Assembly: GCF_014212495.1 (NCBI RefSeq)
Contig: NZ_JACKZC010000004.1
Coordinates: 310,001 to 374,000, forward strand
From: Pontibacter sp. Tf4
GTDB taxonomy: Bacteria; Bacteroidota; Bacteroidia; Cytophagales; Hymenobacteraceae
Reading direction: 5' to 3'
Length of the DNA stretch: 64,000 nucleotides
Each line of letters begins with the position of its first letter. Positions within the stretch are counted from its first letter, which is position 1. The notes beneath the pieces were generated by a model. It worked only from the letters and a program-made list of their open reading frames with translations, was not told where the DNA came from and did not search any database. The translations under genes were made by a program, and so were the position numbers. This document shows positions 9,542-18,317 of this stretch, one piece after another.

Positions 9542-10175
9542 CCTAAGCAACTTAGGTAAACGATACAATTACGAGTGGATTTTCCGGAACCTGACCTATA
9601 CTTTTGAGTCAGGCACTGCTTATGCCATTTTGGGGCATAACGGGTCCGGGAAATCCACTCTTCTTACTGTTATATCCGGCCACAACCTGCACTCCGAAGG
9701 CGAAATATCCTACAACGTGGCCGGCAAAGCTATTCCTGCCGAAAAGATCTATAGTTCGCTATCGCTGACGGCGCCTTACCTGGAGCTGGTTGAAGAATTT
9801 ACCCTGCAGGAGATGATCGATTTCCAGGTGCGGTTCAAACCCCTGCGCCACCAGCTTACTACACAGCAGCTCATCGACCGCATGGGCCTGCAAAAAGCAA
9901 AGCACAAGTTTGTAAAGGATTTTTCGTCGGGGATGAAGCAGCGCCTGAAACTGGGCCTGGCCATTTACTCGGAATCTGAATTGCTGCTGCTGGACGAGCC
10001 AACTACCAACCTTGACCAGGAAGGGGTAACGTGGTACCAGGAACATGTAGCACAGAATAAGCAGGGCCGCCTGATCATAGTTGGTTCCAACATCCTGCAT
10101 GAGTATAGTTTCTGCGACCAGCAGCTGCGCATCTCGGATTATCATGTCACGCCGTCGGCCAAACGCAAACTATAA
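9531..10175 (+). CDS. ABC transporter ATP-binding protein
   Basis: This 214-residue ATPase has Walker A GHNGSGKST (35-43), the signature FSSGMKQRLKLG (about 130-141) and Walker B LLLLDEPTTNLD (about 153-164). No permease gene is adjacent, so its membrane partner must lie elsewhere or it acts alone. Its start overlaps the lpxA stop by 11 nt, which links it to the lipid A operon, perhaps for export of an envelope component; this is inference. The reading frame ends AAACTATAA, so the protein ends in KL and the stop lies in a CTATA-type motif. Confidence 0.9.
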   Translation: MQINLSNLGKRYNYEWIFRNLTYTFESGTAYAILGHNGSGKSTLLTVISGHNLHSEGEISYNVAGKAIPAEKIYSSLSLTAPYLELVEEFTLQEMIDFQVRFKPLRHQLTTQQLIDRMGLQKAKHKFVKDFSSGMKQRLKLGLAIYSESELLLLDEPTTNLDQEGVTWYQEHVAQNKQGRLIIVGSNILHEYSFCDQQLRISDYHVTPSAKRKL

Positions 10176-10221
10176 ACTTTCCAAAATTACAGATGAGCTA
10201 TTACTTTTAAGGTAGCTTTCT

Positions 10222-10229
10222 TAAATTTG
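10222..10229 (+). promoter_or_regulatory. -7 box upstream of the yebC-like gene
   Basis: TAAATTTG fits TAnnTTTG and ends 21 bp before the ATG at 10251, suggesting a separate promoter after the lpx operon. No good -33 box is visible. Confidence 0.4.
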
Positions 10230-10250
10230 CAACTATAACAAGCAGACACC

Positions 10251-10958
10251 ATGGGAAGAGCATTTGAATTTAGAAAAGCCCGCAAGTTTAAGCGTTGGGA
10301 CAAGATGTCGAAGGCCTTTACGCGCCTCGGAAAAGAGATTGTAATGGCCGTTAAAGAAGCCGGACCAAACCCTGAATCAAACTCCCGCCTGCGCACCGCC
10401 ATACAGAATGCCAAAGGCGTTAACATGCCCAAAGACAGGGTAGAAGCTGCCATTAAGCGTGCCTCCTCTAAAGAAGAAAAAGATTACGAAGAAGTGGTGT
10501 ACGAAGGCTACGGCCCGCACGGCATTGCTATACTTGTAGAAACCGCTACCGATAACATTAACCGTACCATTGCCAACATGCGCGTATATTTTTCGCGTGC
10601 AGGTGGTGCTGTAGGTAAAACCGGCTCCCTGGATTTTATCTTTACCCGCAAAGGTATTTTCAAAATAAACCCGGAAGGCCTTAACATTGAAGAACTGGAA
10701 CTGGAACTGATCGACTTTGGTGCCGAAGATATTTACGAGCACGAAGGCGAAATTATAGTTGAGACAGCTTTTACAGACTTTGGACAGATGCAGAAAGCTC
10801 TGGAAGAAAAAGAGATTAACGTGATCAGTGCCGAACTACAGCGTATTCCAAATACCCGCACCGAACTGACTGACGAGCAGGCAGAAGAGATTGAAAACCT
10901 GATCGAAAAAATTGAAGAAGATGATGACGTGCAGGCTGTTTACCACAACATGGCCTAA
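10251..10958 (+). CDS. YebC/PmpR-family regulator
   Basis: This 235-residue protein belongs to the YebC/PmpR/TACO1 family. It shows the N-terminal MGRAFEFRKARKFKRWDKMS and KAFTRLGKEI segments, the NARLRTAI-like region (SNSRLRTAIQNAKGVNMP, about 44-61), then YEGYGPHGIAILVE and the acidic C-terminus. Family members bind DNA as regulators, or bind ribosomes to help translation of proline-rich stretches; the role here cannot be told from sequence. A hairpin terminator follows. Length is normal. Confidence 0.93.
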   Translation: MGRAFEFRKARKFKRWDKMSKAFTRLGKEIVMAVKEAGPNPESNSRLRTAIQNAKGVNMPKDRVEAAIKRASSKEEKDYEEVVYEGYGPHGIAILVETATDNINRTIANMRVYFSRAGGAVGKTGSLDFIFTRKGIFKINPEGLNIEELELELIDFGAEDIYEHEGEIIVETAFTDFGQMQKALEEKEINVISAELQRIPNTRTELTDEQAEEIENLIEKIEEDDDVQAVYHNMA

Positions 10959-10984
10959 GCCCATCAAACTATAGGTATACATGC

Positions 10985-11016
10985 AAAAGCTGCCCTGAAG
11001 GCAGCTTTTGTTGTTT
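10985..11016 (+). terminator. Terminator after the yebC-like gene
   Basis: AAAAGCTGCC and GGCAGCTTTT pair around a CTGAA loop, followed by GTTGTTT. Confidence 0.85.
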
Positions 11017-11540
11017 GTAGTCAGCGTCTTGTCTGAATCAGGATTTTCAGGATTTGAATTGTAGAGACACAAGATTTTGCGTCTCCGCTATGAAACGATG
11101 GGCTTAATTATAGTTTAGCTTGATCTTGAAACTATAGTTTTGATACGGTTCCTGCCGCAAGTTTCCAACTTGTGGCTGAACATGGCAGCCAGTTTTCAAC
11201 TGGCTTTGCTTTGCAAAAGTAAGAATGGCTATAGCTACAACTATAGAACTATAGTTTATAGGGTAGTGATAACTATAAATTCATCAAATTTGATATCAGC
11301 AGTACTATCCTTCTGCACACGCAAAACGCCAGTTACAAACTGGCGCCATGGGTAACCACAAGTTACGCTATCGCTAAACTTGCGGAATGTATTCAAACCT
11401 AAATCCTGTAAATTCTTTAATCCTGTAAATCCTTGGGGTAGGGGCCCTATTTAAAGATTCAGACAAATGAAGTAGCAAAATTTTACGCCTTTGCAAACTC
11501 CTTCACCTTTCTAACTTATCCTTTTCTAACTCCCAAACTT
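11017..11540. repeat. Repeat-rich intergenic region
   Basis: No gene is supported. Visible elements are the AGGATTTTCAGGATT string (about 11039), an imperfect GAGACACAA/TTGCGTCTC hairpin (about 11063-11084), a segment with paired CAAGTTT/AACTTGTGGC and GCCAGTT/AACTGGC (about 11155-11220), a second such segment (about 11327-11385), CTATAG copies including a pair 8 bp apart (11241, 11249), and AATCCTGTAAATTC strings (about 11400-11435). An inverted copy of the CAAGTT/GCCAGTT segment is near 24,775-24,860. Confidence 0.7.
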
Positions 11541-12824
11541 CTAATAGTTCCACGGGTATAGTTCGGGTTCTTTGGCGCCGCGGGTTTTCATGTGCAGCGG
11601 GTGCACGGCGTCGGTCTCGTCGAAGTAAATAAAGGCATCGTAACGCTCGGGGATGATAGTAGGCACATAGTTGCCAAAGGCTTCGTACTTAGGGTCGTAC
11701 ACTACACCTATGGCGCGATGACCGATGCGGCGGTTGGCTAAGCCATCTATCGTTCTCAGGTCTTTGCTTAACAGTAGCTTGTTTTCGTCGCTGATGCTGT
11801 GCAGTATTTCTTCCCAGCTGCCTTTCTGGGCCGGCGGTACTTCCATTTTCTGCATGGGCGCTCCCCACGATCTGCTGGCGATCACGTGGCCTTCGTAACT
11901 TCCGAATCCTACTAATTTTACCTGCTCCCTGCCATATCTTTCGCGGGCCAACTGACCAATGTTGAACATGCCGTCGTCGGCCATATCGGTAAAGCGGGCA
12001 TCGCCGATGTGGGTGTTGTGTTCCCAGACTATAGCTTTGGCATTTGGGCCGTGTAGTTCCAGCAGTCTGTCCAGCGTTTCCATCATGTGGGCATCGCGTA
12101 CGTTCCAGGAGGCCGCGCCGCCTTTCACCATCGTTCTGTAGTATTTTTCGGCATTCACGGCTACCAGCGCATTTTGCTGCGAGTTAAAGTCATGCTCCAG
12201 GTCGCCGGTATGTACCGGCGATTTAATGATGCGCTGCAGCATACTGATCACCTCGTCTTCGCAGTCGGAGCGCACAAAAGCTGTTGCCTGGGCGTATACC
12301 TGCGGGTCGCGGTGGTAAGGCTCAAAACAGCTGATAGCCGCACGGGCAGCTTCTATGGCCTGACCGTCGTGCTGCTCCAGGTACTTCAGCACCTGCTCCA
12401 GCGATTCCCACAAACTATAGACATCCAGTCCGTAAAAACCGATCTTTTCATTAACGGTACGCAGGTGGTTATAGTCGCGGATCCATTCCATCAGGGCGGC
12501 TACTTCCCAGTTGGCCCACATCCAGGTCGGCCATCTCCGGAAAACCTGCAGCACGTCGGCAATCTTACTACCCGAGTTCTGATAGCCTTTCACAAAACGG
12601 TTCACCGCATAGCACTCCGGCCAGTCGCCTTCTACCGCTATAAACTGAAAGCCTTTTTCTTCGATCAACCTTCTGGAGATAGCCGTGCGCCAGGTATAGT
12701 ATTCTGATGTGCCATGCGAGGCTTCACCCAGCATCACTACACGGGCATCGCCCACTTCTTCTATCAGTCTGTCTAAATCTTTCTCTTTGGTAAGTGGTGT
12801 ATAGTTGATCTGTTTGTTTTCCAT
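11541..12824 (-). CDS. Erythromycin esterase family protein
   Basis: This 427-residue protein matches the erythromycin esterase (EreA/EreB-like) superfamily. The N-terminal GEASHGTSEYY (about 34-44), FIAVEGDWPECYAVNRF (about 62-78) and IVWEHNTHIGDARFTDM (about 265-281) carry the conserved Glu and His residues of the active site. True EreA opens macrolide lactone rings, but most chromosomal relatives in environmental bacteria have no shown resistance role, so this should not be read as a resistance gene without tests. No signal peptide is seen. The gene stands alone, with a CTATAG-rich 5' side. Confidence 0.88.
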   Translation of the reverse strand: MENKQINYTPLTKEKDLDRLIEEVGDARVVMLGEASHGTSEYYTWRTAISRRLIEEKGFQFIAVEGDWPECYAVNRFVKGYQNSGSKIADVLQVFRRWPTWMWANWEVAALMEWIRDYNHLRTVNEKIGFYGLDVYSLWESLEQVLKYLEQHDGQAIEAARAAISCFEPYHRDPQVYAQATAFVRSDCEDEVISMLQRIIKSPVHTGDLEHDFNSQQNALVAVNAEKYYRTMVKGGAASWNVRDAHMMETLDRLLELHGPNAKAIVWEHNTHIGDARFTDMADDGMFNIGQLARERYGREQVKLVGFGSYEGHVIASRSWGAPMQKMEVPPAQKGSWEEILHSISDENKLLLSKDLRTIDGLANRRIGHRAIGVVYDPKYEAFGNYVPTIIPERYDAFIYFDETDAVHPLHMKTRGAKEPELYPWNY

Positions 12825-12904
12825 AGTACAGCAGAGGTTTGGGGCGTAGTAGCTTTTATTGGGTTGCTGTATTGTACTAACTTATAGGGTTTTATGTTCC
12901 AAAA

Positions 12905-12940
12905 AATAAGCCCGCGCTACCAGGGGCAGGGCGGGCTTAC
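12905..12940 (-). terminator. Terminator after the DUF4197 gene
   Basis: AAGCCCGC and GCGGGCTT pair around about 14 nt. Read on the minus strand the hairpin follows the DUF4197 stop and leads into TTATTTTTT. Confidence 0.7.
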
Positions 12941-12966
12941 CAGCACTATAGCCAGCTAAACTATAG

Positions 12967-13698
12967 TTATGATTGGTTCTCTTTCGTGAAAACGCGGCGG
13001 AGCAGCTCGGTGGTGCGGGCAATCGGGTTTTCACGTATCTTTTCTTCTTCCTGTGCTACCAGCAAAAACAGCCCGTCTATAGCCTTTTGGGTGGCATATT
13101 CGTCCAGGTTCGGGTTTACTTTTTGCACTAAAGGTATCTGATTGTACTTGTTCACAAGGTCGGCATAATACCTGGTGGCGTTCGTTTTCTCCAGCGATTG
13201 ACGGATAACCGGTTTAAAGGCATTGGTCAGCTGGGTAGTGGTGGTACGTTTCAGGTATTGGGTGGCAGCGTCGCGGTCGCCTTTTAGTATGCCCCAGGCA
13301 TCCTGTATGGTCATCTGTTTGATGGCACTCACAAAAATAGGTACAGCGCTTTTGGCCGCATCTTCGGCACCACGGTTCAGGGTCATTACAAATTTATCTA
13401 CTTCGCTGCCCAGGCCAATTTTGCGTAAGGTGTTCTCTACGCGCTGCACATCCTGCGGAAAAGGAATCCGGATAAGGGAGTTCTTATAGTAGCCATCGGT
13501 TTGCGAAGCCTGCCCGGCACCATTTTTAATGCCGATCTCAAGGGCCTGCTTTAAGCCGGCTGCTACTTCCGATTGGGTAACCGGCGCGCCTGTGGTACCT
13601 GCCAGCACGCCGTCCACTGTTTGTTGCACCTGCGCGGCAGTACAGGCGCTGGCACCGATAGCTATCGCTATAAAAGAAGTGTAAAGTAATTTTTTCAT
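12967..13698 (-). CDS. DUF4197 family lipoprotein
   Basis: This 243-residue protein begins with a lipoprotein signal (MKKLLYTSFIAIAIGASAC, lipobox Cys19). The DUF4197 domain follows, with ALEIGIKNGAGQASQTDGYY, IPFPQDVQRVENTLRKIGLG and the highly typical MTIQDAWGILKGDRDAATQYLKR region (about 129-151). DUF4197 has no established function. It should be anchored to a periplasm-facing membrane leaflet. It lies between a hairpin terminator and a 194-bp AT-rich gap before cinA, which is on the other strand. Confidence 0.9.
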   Translation of the reverse strand: MKKLLYTSFIAIAIGASACTAAQVQQTVDGVLAGTTGAPVTQSEVAAGLKQALEIGIKNGAGQASQTDGYYKNSLIRIPFPQDVQRVENTLRKIGLGSEVDKFVMTLNRGAEDAAKSAVPIFVSAIKQMTIQDAWGILKGDRDAATQYLKRTTTTQLTNAFKPVIRQSLEKTNATRYYADLVNKYNQIPLVQKVNPNLDEYATQKAIDGLFLLVAQEEEKIRENPIARTTELLRRVFTKENQS

Positions 13699-13892
13699 AT
13701 CGTTAACTTAGAAGTTAGATTTAAGAGGTTAGATAGTAGACTTTTATAGTATGATCATGAACAAGATAATAAATGCTATGTTACAGCTTTACTCGTTTTA
13801 CCATTAAATTCTGAGGTACATTACACACAATTCTAAAATCCAGTATCTAACATCTAGATTCTATTCAACGCACAAATCAGACCAAAAATACT

Positions 13893-15152
13893 ATGCAAGC
13901 GGTAAACGCAGAAATCATAACTATAGGCGATGAAATTTTATATGGCCAAATCGTGGACACCAACTCTGCCTGGATGGGTACGGAACTGGCTAAAATAGGT
14001 ATAAAAGTTAAGCAGATCACCTCTGTTTCGGACAGCGCTGAGCACATAGTTGCGGCCCTGGATGAAGCTAAAACCCGTGCAGACATTATTCTGATGACCG
14101 GTGGACTTGGCCCGACCAAAGATGACCTGACAAAAGATGTGCTGACTGCCTATTTCCATACAACACTGAAACTGCATGAACCCTCGCTGGCTGATATTGC
14201 GGCTATTTTTGAGAAACGTGGCATTGAACTGACAGAACTGAACCGGCAGCAGGCATTTCTGCCGGAAAGCTGCACGCCTGTTCGCAATGTGCTGGGTACC
14301 GCGCCGGGCATGTGGTTTGAGCAGGAGGGCAAAGTATATGTATCGATGCCGGGCGTGCCCTTTGAGATGAAGCGTATGATGACCGACATCGTATTACCCA
14401 ACCTTAAAGTGCACTTCAAAACACCGGAAATCATCCATAAAGTAATTCAGACCACTGGCATTGCCGAATCGATACTGGCTGACAGACTGGAGGAATGGGA
14501 GCTTGCTTTGCCGCCGCACATAAAACTGGCGTATCTGCCACACTTAACCGGCGTGCGCCTGCGCCTGACCGGCAGCGGAGACGATGCAGCTATACTGGAA
14601 CAGGAACTACAAGCCGAAGTAAAAAAGCTATCCCAGATCATCCCGAAGTATATTTTTGCTTACGGCGAAGTGAGCCTGGAAGAAGCTGTAGGAAACATGC
14701 TGAAAGAACGCGGCTTAACTATAGCTACTGCCGAAAGCTGCACAGGCGGTTACCTGGCGCATAAGTTTACCAGCATAGCCGGCAGCTCTGCATACTTTAT
14801 GGGAAGTATAGTAGCCTATAGCAACGAGGTGAAAATGCAGCTGCTGGATGTAAAACCTGAAACCCTGCAGCAGCATGGGGCCGTAAGCGAAGCCACGGTG
14901 CGCGAAATGGCCGAAAATGTGCGCCGAAAACTTAATACAACTATAGGCGTAGCTACCAGCGGCATTGCCGGACCCGGCGGCGGAACCGAAGAAAAGCCGG
15001 TTGGCACCATCTGGATTGCCTATGCCGATGCGGAGAAGACAATTGCCAAACAGCTGAACTATAACAAAAACCGTCTGCTCAATATAGAGTACACCGCTTT
15101 GGTAGCCCTGAACCTGATCCGGCAAAGTTTGCATACAACCGTTGATGAATAG
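13893..15152 (+). CDS. cinA: CinA family competence/damage-inducible protein with nicotinamide-nucleotide amidase domain
   Basis: This 419-residue protein has an N-terminal molybdopterin-binding-like domain (about 1-170; GDEILYGQIVDTNS, MTGGLGPTKDDLT). The C-terminal CinA domain (about 260-415; TAESCTGGYLAHKFTSIAGS, SGIAGPGGGTEEKPVG) is the PncC-type nicotinamide mononucleotide deamidase. Known full-length members recycle NMN in the pyridine nucleotide cycle, and the N-terminal part can act as an ADP-ribose pyrophosphatase. Length is normal and no signal peptide is present. The gene is followed by a 151-bp AT-rich gap before the E2 gene. Confidence 0.95.
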   Translation: MQAVNAEIITIGDEILYGQIVDTNSAWMGTELAKIGIKVKQITSVSDSAEHIVAALDEAKTRADIILMTGGLGPTKDDLTKDVLTAYFHTTLKLHEPSLADIAAIFEKRGIELTELNRQQAFLPESCTPVRNVLGTAPGMWFEQEGKVYVSMPGVPFEMKRMMTDIVLPNLKVHFKTPEIIHKVIQTTGIAESILADRLEEWELALPPHIKLAYLPHLTGVRLRLTGSGDDAAILEQELQAEVKKLSQIIPKYIFAYGEVSLEEAVGNMLKERGLTIATAESCTGGYLAHKFTSIAGSSAYFMGSIVAYSNEVKMQLLDVKPETLQQHGAVSEATVREMAENVRRKLNTTIGVATSGIAGPGGGTEEKPVGTIWIAYADAEKTIAKQLNYNKNRLLNIEYTALVALNLIRQSLHTTVDE

Positions 15153-15303
15153 GGTAAAATCCTTAACTTTGTTTCAAAATTAGACTTATAGTATATAGAT
15201 GTTAGATGATAGACTTTTTAATAAAGGAGTGTAAACTATCTCATAAATTTCTATTCAAAATCTAACGTCTAATATCTAATATCTTAGAAATCAACTATAA
15301 AAT

Positions 15304-16659
15304 ATGGCACTTGTAGAAATGGTTATGCCCAAAATGGGCGAGAGTATCATGGAAGGTACCGTTCTGAAATGGCTTAAAAATGTGGGTGATACCATAGAGC
15401 AGGACGAGTCGGTACTGGAAGTTGCTACGGATAAAGTAGATACAGAAGTACCTGCTATTCAGGGTGGTGTACTGAAAGAAATACTGGTAAAAGAAGGTGA
15501 TGTGGTAGCCGTTGGTGCTCCTATTGCCATCATTTCTACAGGCGGCGACGATACTGCTGCACCTGCCGCTCCGGCTGCAGCCGAAGCTCCTGCCGCTGCG
15601 CCTCAGGCTGCCCCAGCACAGCCAGCAGCTGCTACAAACGGTGCCGCTGTTGCTAAATTAGATCAGCCTGCTTCAGGCCGTTTCTACTCGCCGCTGGTGC
15701 TTAACATTGCCCGCGAAGAAGGCATTTCGATGCAGGAACTGGAGTATGTGCCAGGTACCGGCAGCGAAGGCCGCGTGTCTAAAAAAGATATTTTAGCTTA
15801 CCTCGAGAGCCGTAAAGGTGCACCTGCCCAGGCTGCTGCTCCTGCGCCTCAGGCACAACCACAGGCTTCGGCTCCTGCCGCTGCCCCAGCTCCTGCTGCC
15901 GCGCCTCAGGCTGCCGCTCCGCAGGTTAAACCGGCAGCTTCGTATGGTGGCAACGTCGAGATGATCGAGATGGACCGCATGCGTAAGATGATCGCTGACC
16001 GCATGGTGGACAGCAAGCGCATTTCTCCGCACGTAACTTCATTTGTTGAGGCCGACGTGACTAACATCGTAAACTGGAGAAACAAGTGGAAAGATGCGTA
16101 TAAGAAGCGCGAAGGCGAGAACCTGACATTCACTCCGATCTTCATCGATGCGATTGCTAAGGCGATCAAAGATTTCCCGATGATCAACGTGTCAGTAGAT
16201 GGAGGTACTATTATCCGTCACAAAGACATCAACATTGGTATGGCCGTGGCGCTGCCAAGCGGTAACCTGATCGTTCCGAACATTAAGAATGCTGACCAAC
16301 TGAACCTGAATGGCCTGACCAAAAAGGTGAACGACCTGGCAAACCGTGGCCGTATGAACAAACTGACGCCGGATGACCTGGCTGGCGGTACGTATACGGT
16401 TTCTAACGTAGGTTCTTTCGGTAACGTAATGGGTACGCCAATTATCATGCAGCCACAGGTTGCTATTATGGCCGTTGGCGCAATCAAAAAGAAGCCGGCA
16501 GTTATCGAAACACCGGAAGGCGATCTGATCGGTATCCGTCACTTCATGTTCCTGTCGCACTCTTACGACCACCGCGTGGTAGATGGCTCGCTGGGTGGTA
16601 TGTTTGTGCGCCGAGTAGCCGATTACTTAGAAAACTTCGACGTAAACACGACGATCTAA
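15304..16659 (+). CDS. Dihydrolipoamide acyltransferase (E2) of a 2-oxo acid dehydrogenase complex
   Basis: This 451-residue E2 core enzyme has a lipoyl domain (about 1-80, lipoylated Lys44 in EVATDKVDTEV), an Ala/Pro/Gln linker, a peripheral-subunit-binding domain (about 128-167, FYSPLVLNIAREEGI), a second Ala/Pro linker, and the catalytic acyltransferase domain (about 215-451) with the active-site HSYDHRVVDG near 420-429. The single lipoyl domain and GGTYTVSNVGSFG fit a branched-chain keto acid E2 rather than pyruvate E2, but E1 and E3 genes are not nearby, so substrate is inferred. A terminator follows 50 bp later. Confidence 0.93.
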   Translation: MALVEMVMPKMGESIMEGTVLKWLKNVGDTIEQDESVLEVATDKVDTEVPAIQGGVLKEILVKEGDVVAVGAPIAIISTGGDDTAAPAAPAAAEAPAAAPQAAPAQPAAATNGAAVAKLDQPASGRFYSPLVLNIAREEGISMQELEYVPGTGSEGRVSKKDILAYLESRKGAPAQAAAPAPQAQPQASAPAAAPAPAAAPQAAAPQVKPAASYGGNVEMIEMDRMRKMIADRMVDSKRISPHVTSFVEADVTNIVNWRNKWKDAYKKREGENLTFTPIFIDAIAKAIKDFPMINVSVDGGTIIRHKDINIGMAVALPSGNLIVPNIKNADQLNLNGLTKKVNDLANRGRMNKLTPDDLAGGTYTVSNVGSFGNVMGTPIIMQPQVAIMAVGAIKKKPAVIETPEGDLIGIRHFMFLSHSYDHRVVDGSLGGMFVRRVADYLENFDVNTTI

Positions 16660-16710
16660 TGTTTGACAAAGGAGTTCTTTGACCCAAGACAAAGGACAAC
16701 TATAGATTTG

Positions 16711-16745
16711 GAGCCTGCTGCAGTAATGTGGCAGGCTTTCTTTTT
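16711..16745 (+). terminator. Terminator after the E2 gene
   Basis: AGCCTGC and GCAGGCT pair around about 12 nt, followed by TTCTTTTT. Confidence 0.75.
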
Positions 16746-17027
16746 GGAGTCAGACTCTCGCTACCCTCGCTCGCGTCCCGCGAGTGTGAGCTATCATGTG
16801 GCGTCCCGCCACGCTGATACACAACTATAGTTAAACAAGTTTAATACAGAAAACTATAGTTTAACGCGGCCAGAGCCCGCTTGTAACCCACACGCACGGG
16901 ACGCGAGCGGGGCATCATCAAGCAAATCTAATAAGCTTATAGTAGCGGAAAACATATCTTTTTACTAATATTAGAAGTATAAAATCAGGCTGCAGAATAG
17001 CGGCAACTATAAACGAACTATAAAACT
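16746..17027. other. Intergenic region with imperfect palindromes
   Basis: Together with the terminator this makes a 368-bp gene-free stretch. It holds GC-rich imperfect palindromes (CGCTCGCGTCCCGCGAG near 16,769; GTGGCGTCCCGCCAC near 16,798; GGGACGCGAGCGGGG near 16,898) and several CTATAG copies. No ORF of interest is seen. Confidence 0.5.
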
Positions 17028-17543
17028 ATGAGAAGCATTTTACCCTGGATCTTAGCGGCTGTTTTCCTGTTTGCTGCTATCTACTTTTACTGGCAGAAGA
17101 ACGAAGCCGAAAGCCGCCTGGCCATTGCTGATAACCAGGTAGAGAAAATAGATGAAAAACTAGAGCAGGAGCAGGCTGAAACGGACTCGCTGGAAGAGAT
17201 GGTGCTGCCACCGGATACCATGGAACTGGTGCCACCGGGCGGCGCTGCCTTTGTAGATGAATTGGGCACCTTAAGCCAGAGCGACATACAGAAACTACAG
17301 CGCAAAGGCCTGAAAAGTCCGGAAACCGATCTGATGAACGACCTGAACCGTAAGCAAAACCAGCTTATACCAGAAAAGGGCACCATGGGCGGCACCATGA
17401 CCATCCGCGACAGCCGCATCCTGAACGACCGCTATGCGCTTGCTTACTATGAAGATGGCCACAACGGCGGCTACATGCTGCTGAAGTACACCGTAAACAA
17501 CGGCGCTATTAACTGGACCGTGGTGGATAGTTCTAAACTATAA
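17028..17543 (+). CDS. Hypothetical single-pass membrane protein
   Basis: The 171-residue product begins with one hydrophobic helix (about 4-22, ILPWILAAVFLFAAIYFYW). A Glu/Gln-rich predicted coiled coil follows (about 26-60, with AESRLAIADNQVEKIDEKLE), then a globular domain ending GGYMLLKYTVNNGAINWTVVDSSKL. The tail resembles small beta-rich periplasmic domains, but I do not recognise the family. The reading frame ends AAACTATAA, giving KL before the stop. The next gene starts 29 bp later on the same strand, so the two may be cotranscribed. Confidence 0.75.
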   Translation: MRSILPWILAAVFLFAAIYFYWQKNEAESRLAIADNQVEKIDEKLEQEQAETDSLEEMVLPPDTMELVPPGGAAFVDELGTLSQSDIQKLQRKGLKSPETDLMNDLNRKQNQLIPEKGTMGGTMTIRDSRILNDRYALAYYEDGHNGGYMLLKYTVNNGAINWTVVDSSKL

Positions 17544-17572
17544 ATCAAACTATAAACCCAAACTTTTAGCCC

Positions 17573-18277
17573 ATGAAAATCAAACTTACATTCCTGTTCC
17601 TGCTACTTTGCTTTGTTACAAAAGCACAATCTGTTTCACCTGATAACCGCATTGTGGTAATTGGCCACGCAACTATAAATGTACCTGCTGATCAGGTAAA
17701 GTTTCAGGTAACCTTAACATCAACAGATTCGGCGAGTGTGGATAAAGTCTACCAGAAACACCAGCGGCAGGAAGATATGCTTGTTAAATTACTTAAAGAG
17801 CTACAGATACCAGCCAAGGATATAAACTACTCGCTGCTGACGGTAGGCCAAAGCCAGGATTATAATAACCGGAAGCGCACTAATTATTTTGCAGGCTATC
17901 AGACTGTAAATTTTGTGCTGAATGACTTAAGCAAGTTTTCAGAGGTGCAGAGCCGCTTGATTAAAGATGGTTTTATGAGTTTCAGAAGTAATTTTGGCTC
18001 TACAGAAATAGAAAAGAAGCAGACAGAGGTAATGGAGAAAGCAATTGCTGTAGCCCGCGCCAAAGCCGAAGTAATGGCTAAAGCTACCAACCGGCAGATA
18101 AAGCGTATTTCAAAAGTAGCTGATACGGACGATACTGATCCTCTTCTCATTAATTACAAACAATCTCAGCAATTGAATGAAGTGATAGTAACTGGTTATG
18201 GAATGAATAACCTAATGGAGTTTCCGCAAACTATTCCGGTTTCGGCTCAGGTAAAAGTAGTTTTCGAGTTAAAATAA
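17573..18277 (+). CDS. SIMPL domain (DUF541) periplasmic protein
   Basis: This 234-residue protein has a Sec signal peptide (MKIKLTFLFLLLCFVTKAQS, cleavage after KAQ) and a SIMPL/DUF541 domain. Recognisable parts are VVIGHATINVPADQVKFQVTL, LQIPAKDINYSLLTVGQSQDY, and the helix KAIAVARAKAEVMAKATNRQ followed by a C-terminal VSAQVKVVFELK strand. The family includes E. coli YggE, tied to oxidative stress, and BP26 of Brucella; the mechanism is unclear. It lies 29 bp after the membrane protein and 40 bp before another secreted protein. Confidence 0.88.
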   Translation: MKIKLTFLFLLLCFVTKAQSVSPDNRIVVIGHATINVPADQVKFQVTLTSTDSASVDKVYQKHQRQEDMLVKLLKELQIPAKDINYSLLTVGQSQDYNNRKRTNYFAGYQTVNFVLNDLSKFSEVQSRLIKDGFMSFRSNFGSTEIEKKQTEVMEKAIAVARAKAEVMAKATNRQIKRISKVADTDDTDPLLINYKQSQQLNEVIVTGYGMNNLMEFPQTIPVSAQVKVVFELK

Positions 18278-18317
18278 CAGCACGAAATTTGGGGAAGGAA
18301 GTATACGTTCTAAATCG

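Noticed and set aside
11541..12824. Macrolide resistance gene
   Set aside because: It is a distant erythromycin-esterase family member in a chromosomal context without resistance neighbours. The family label alone does not show resistance.
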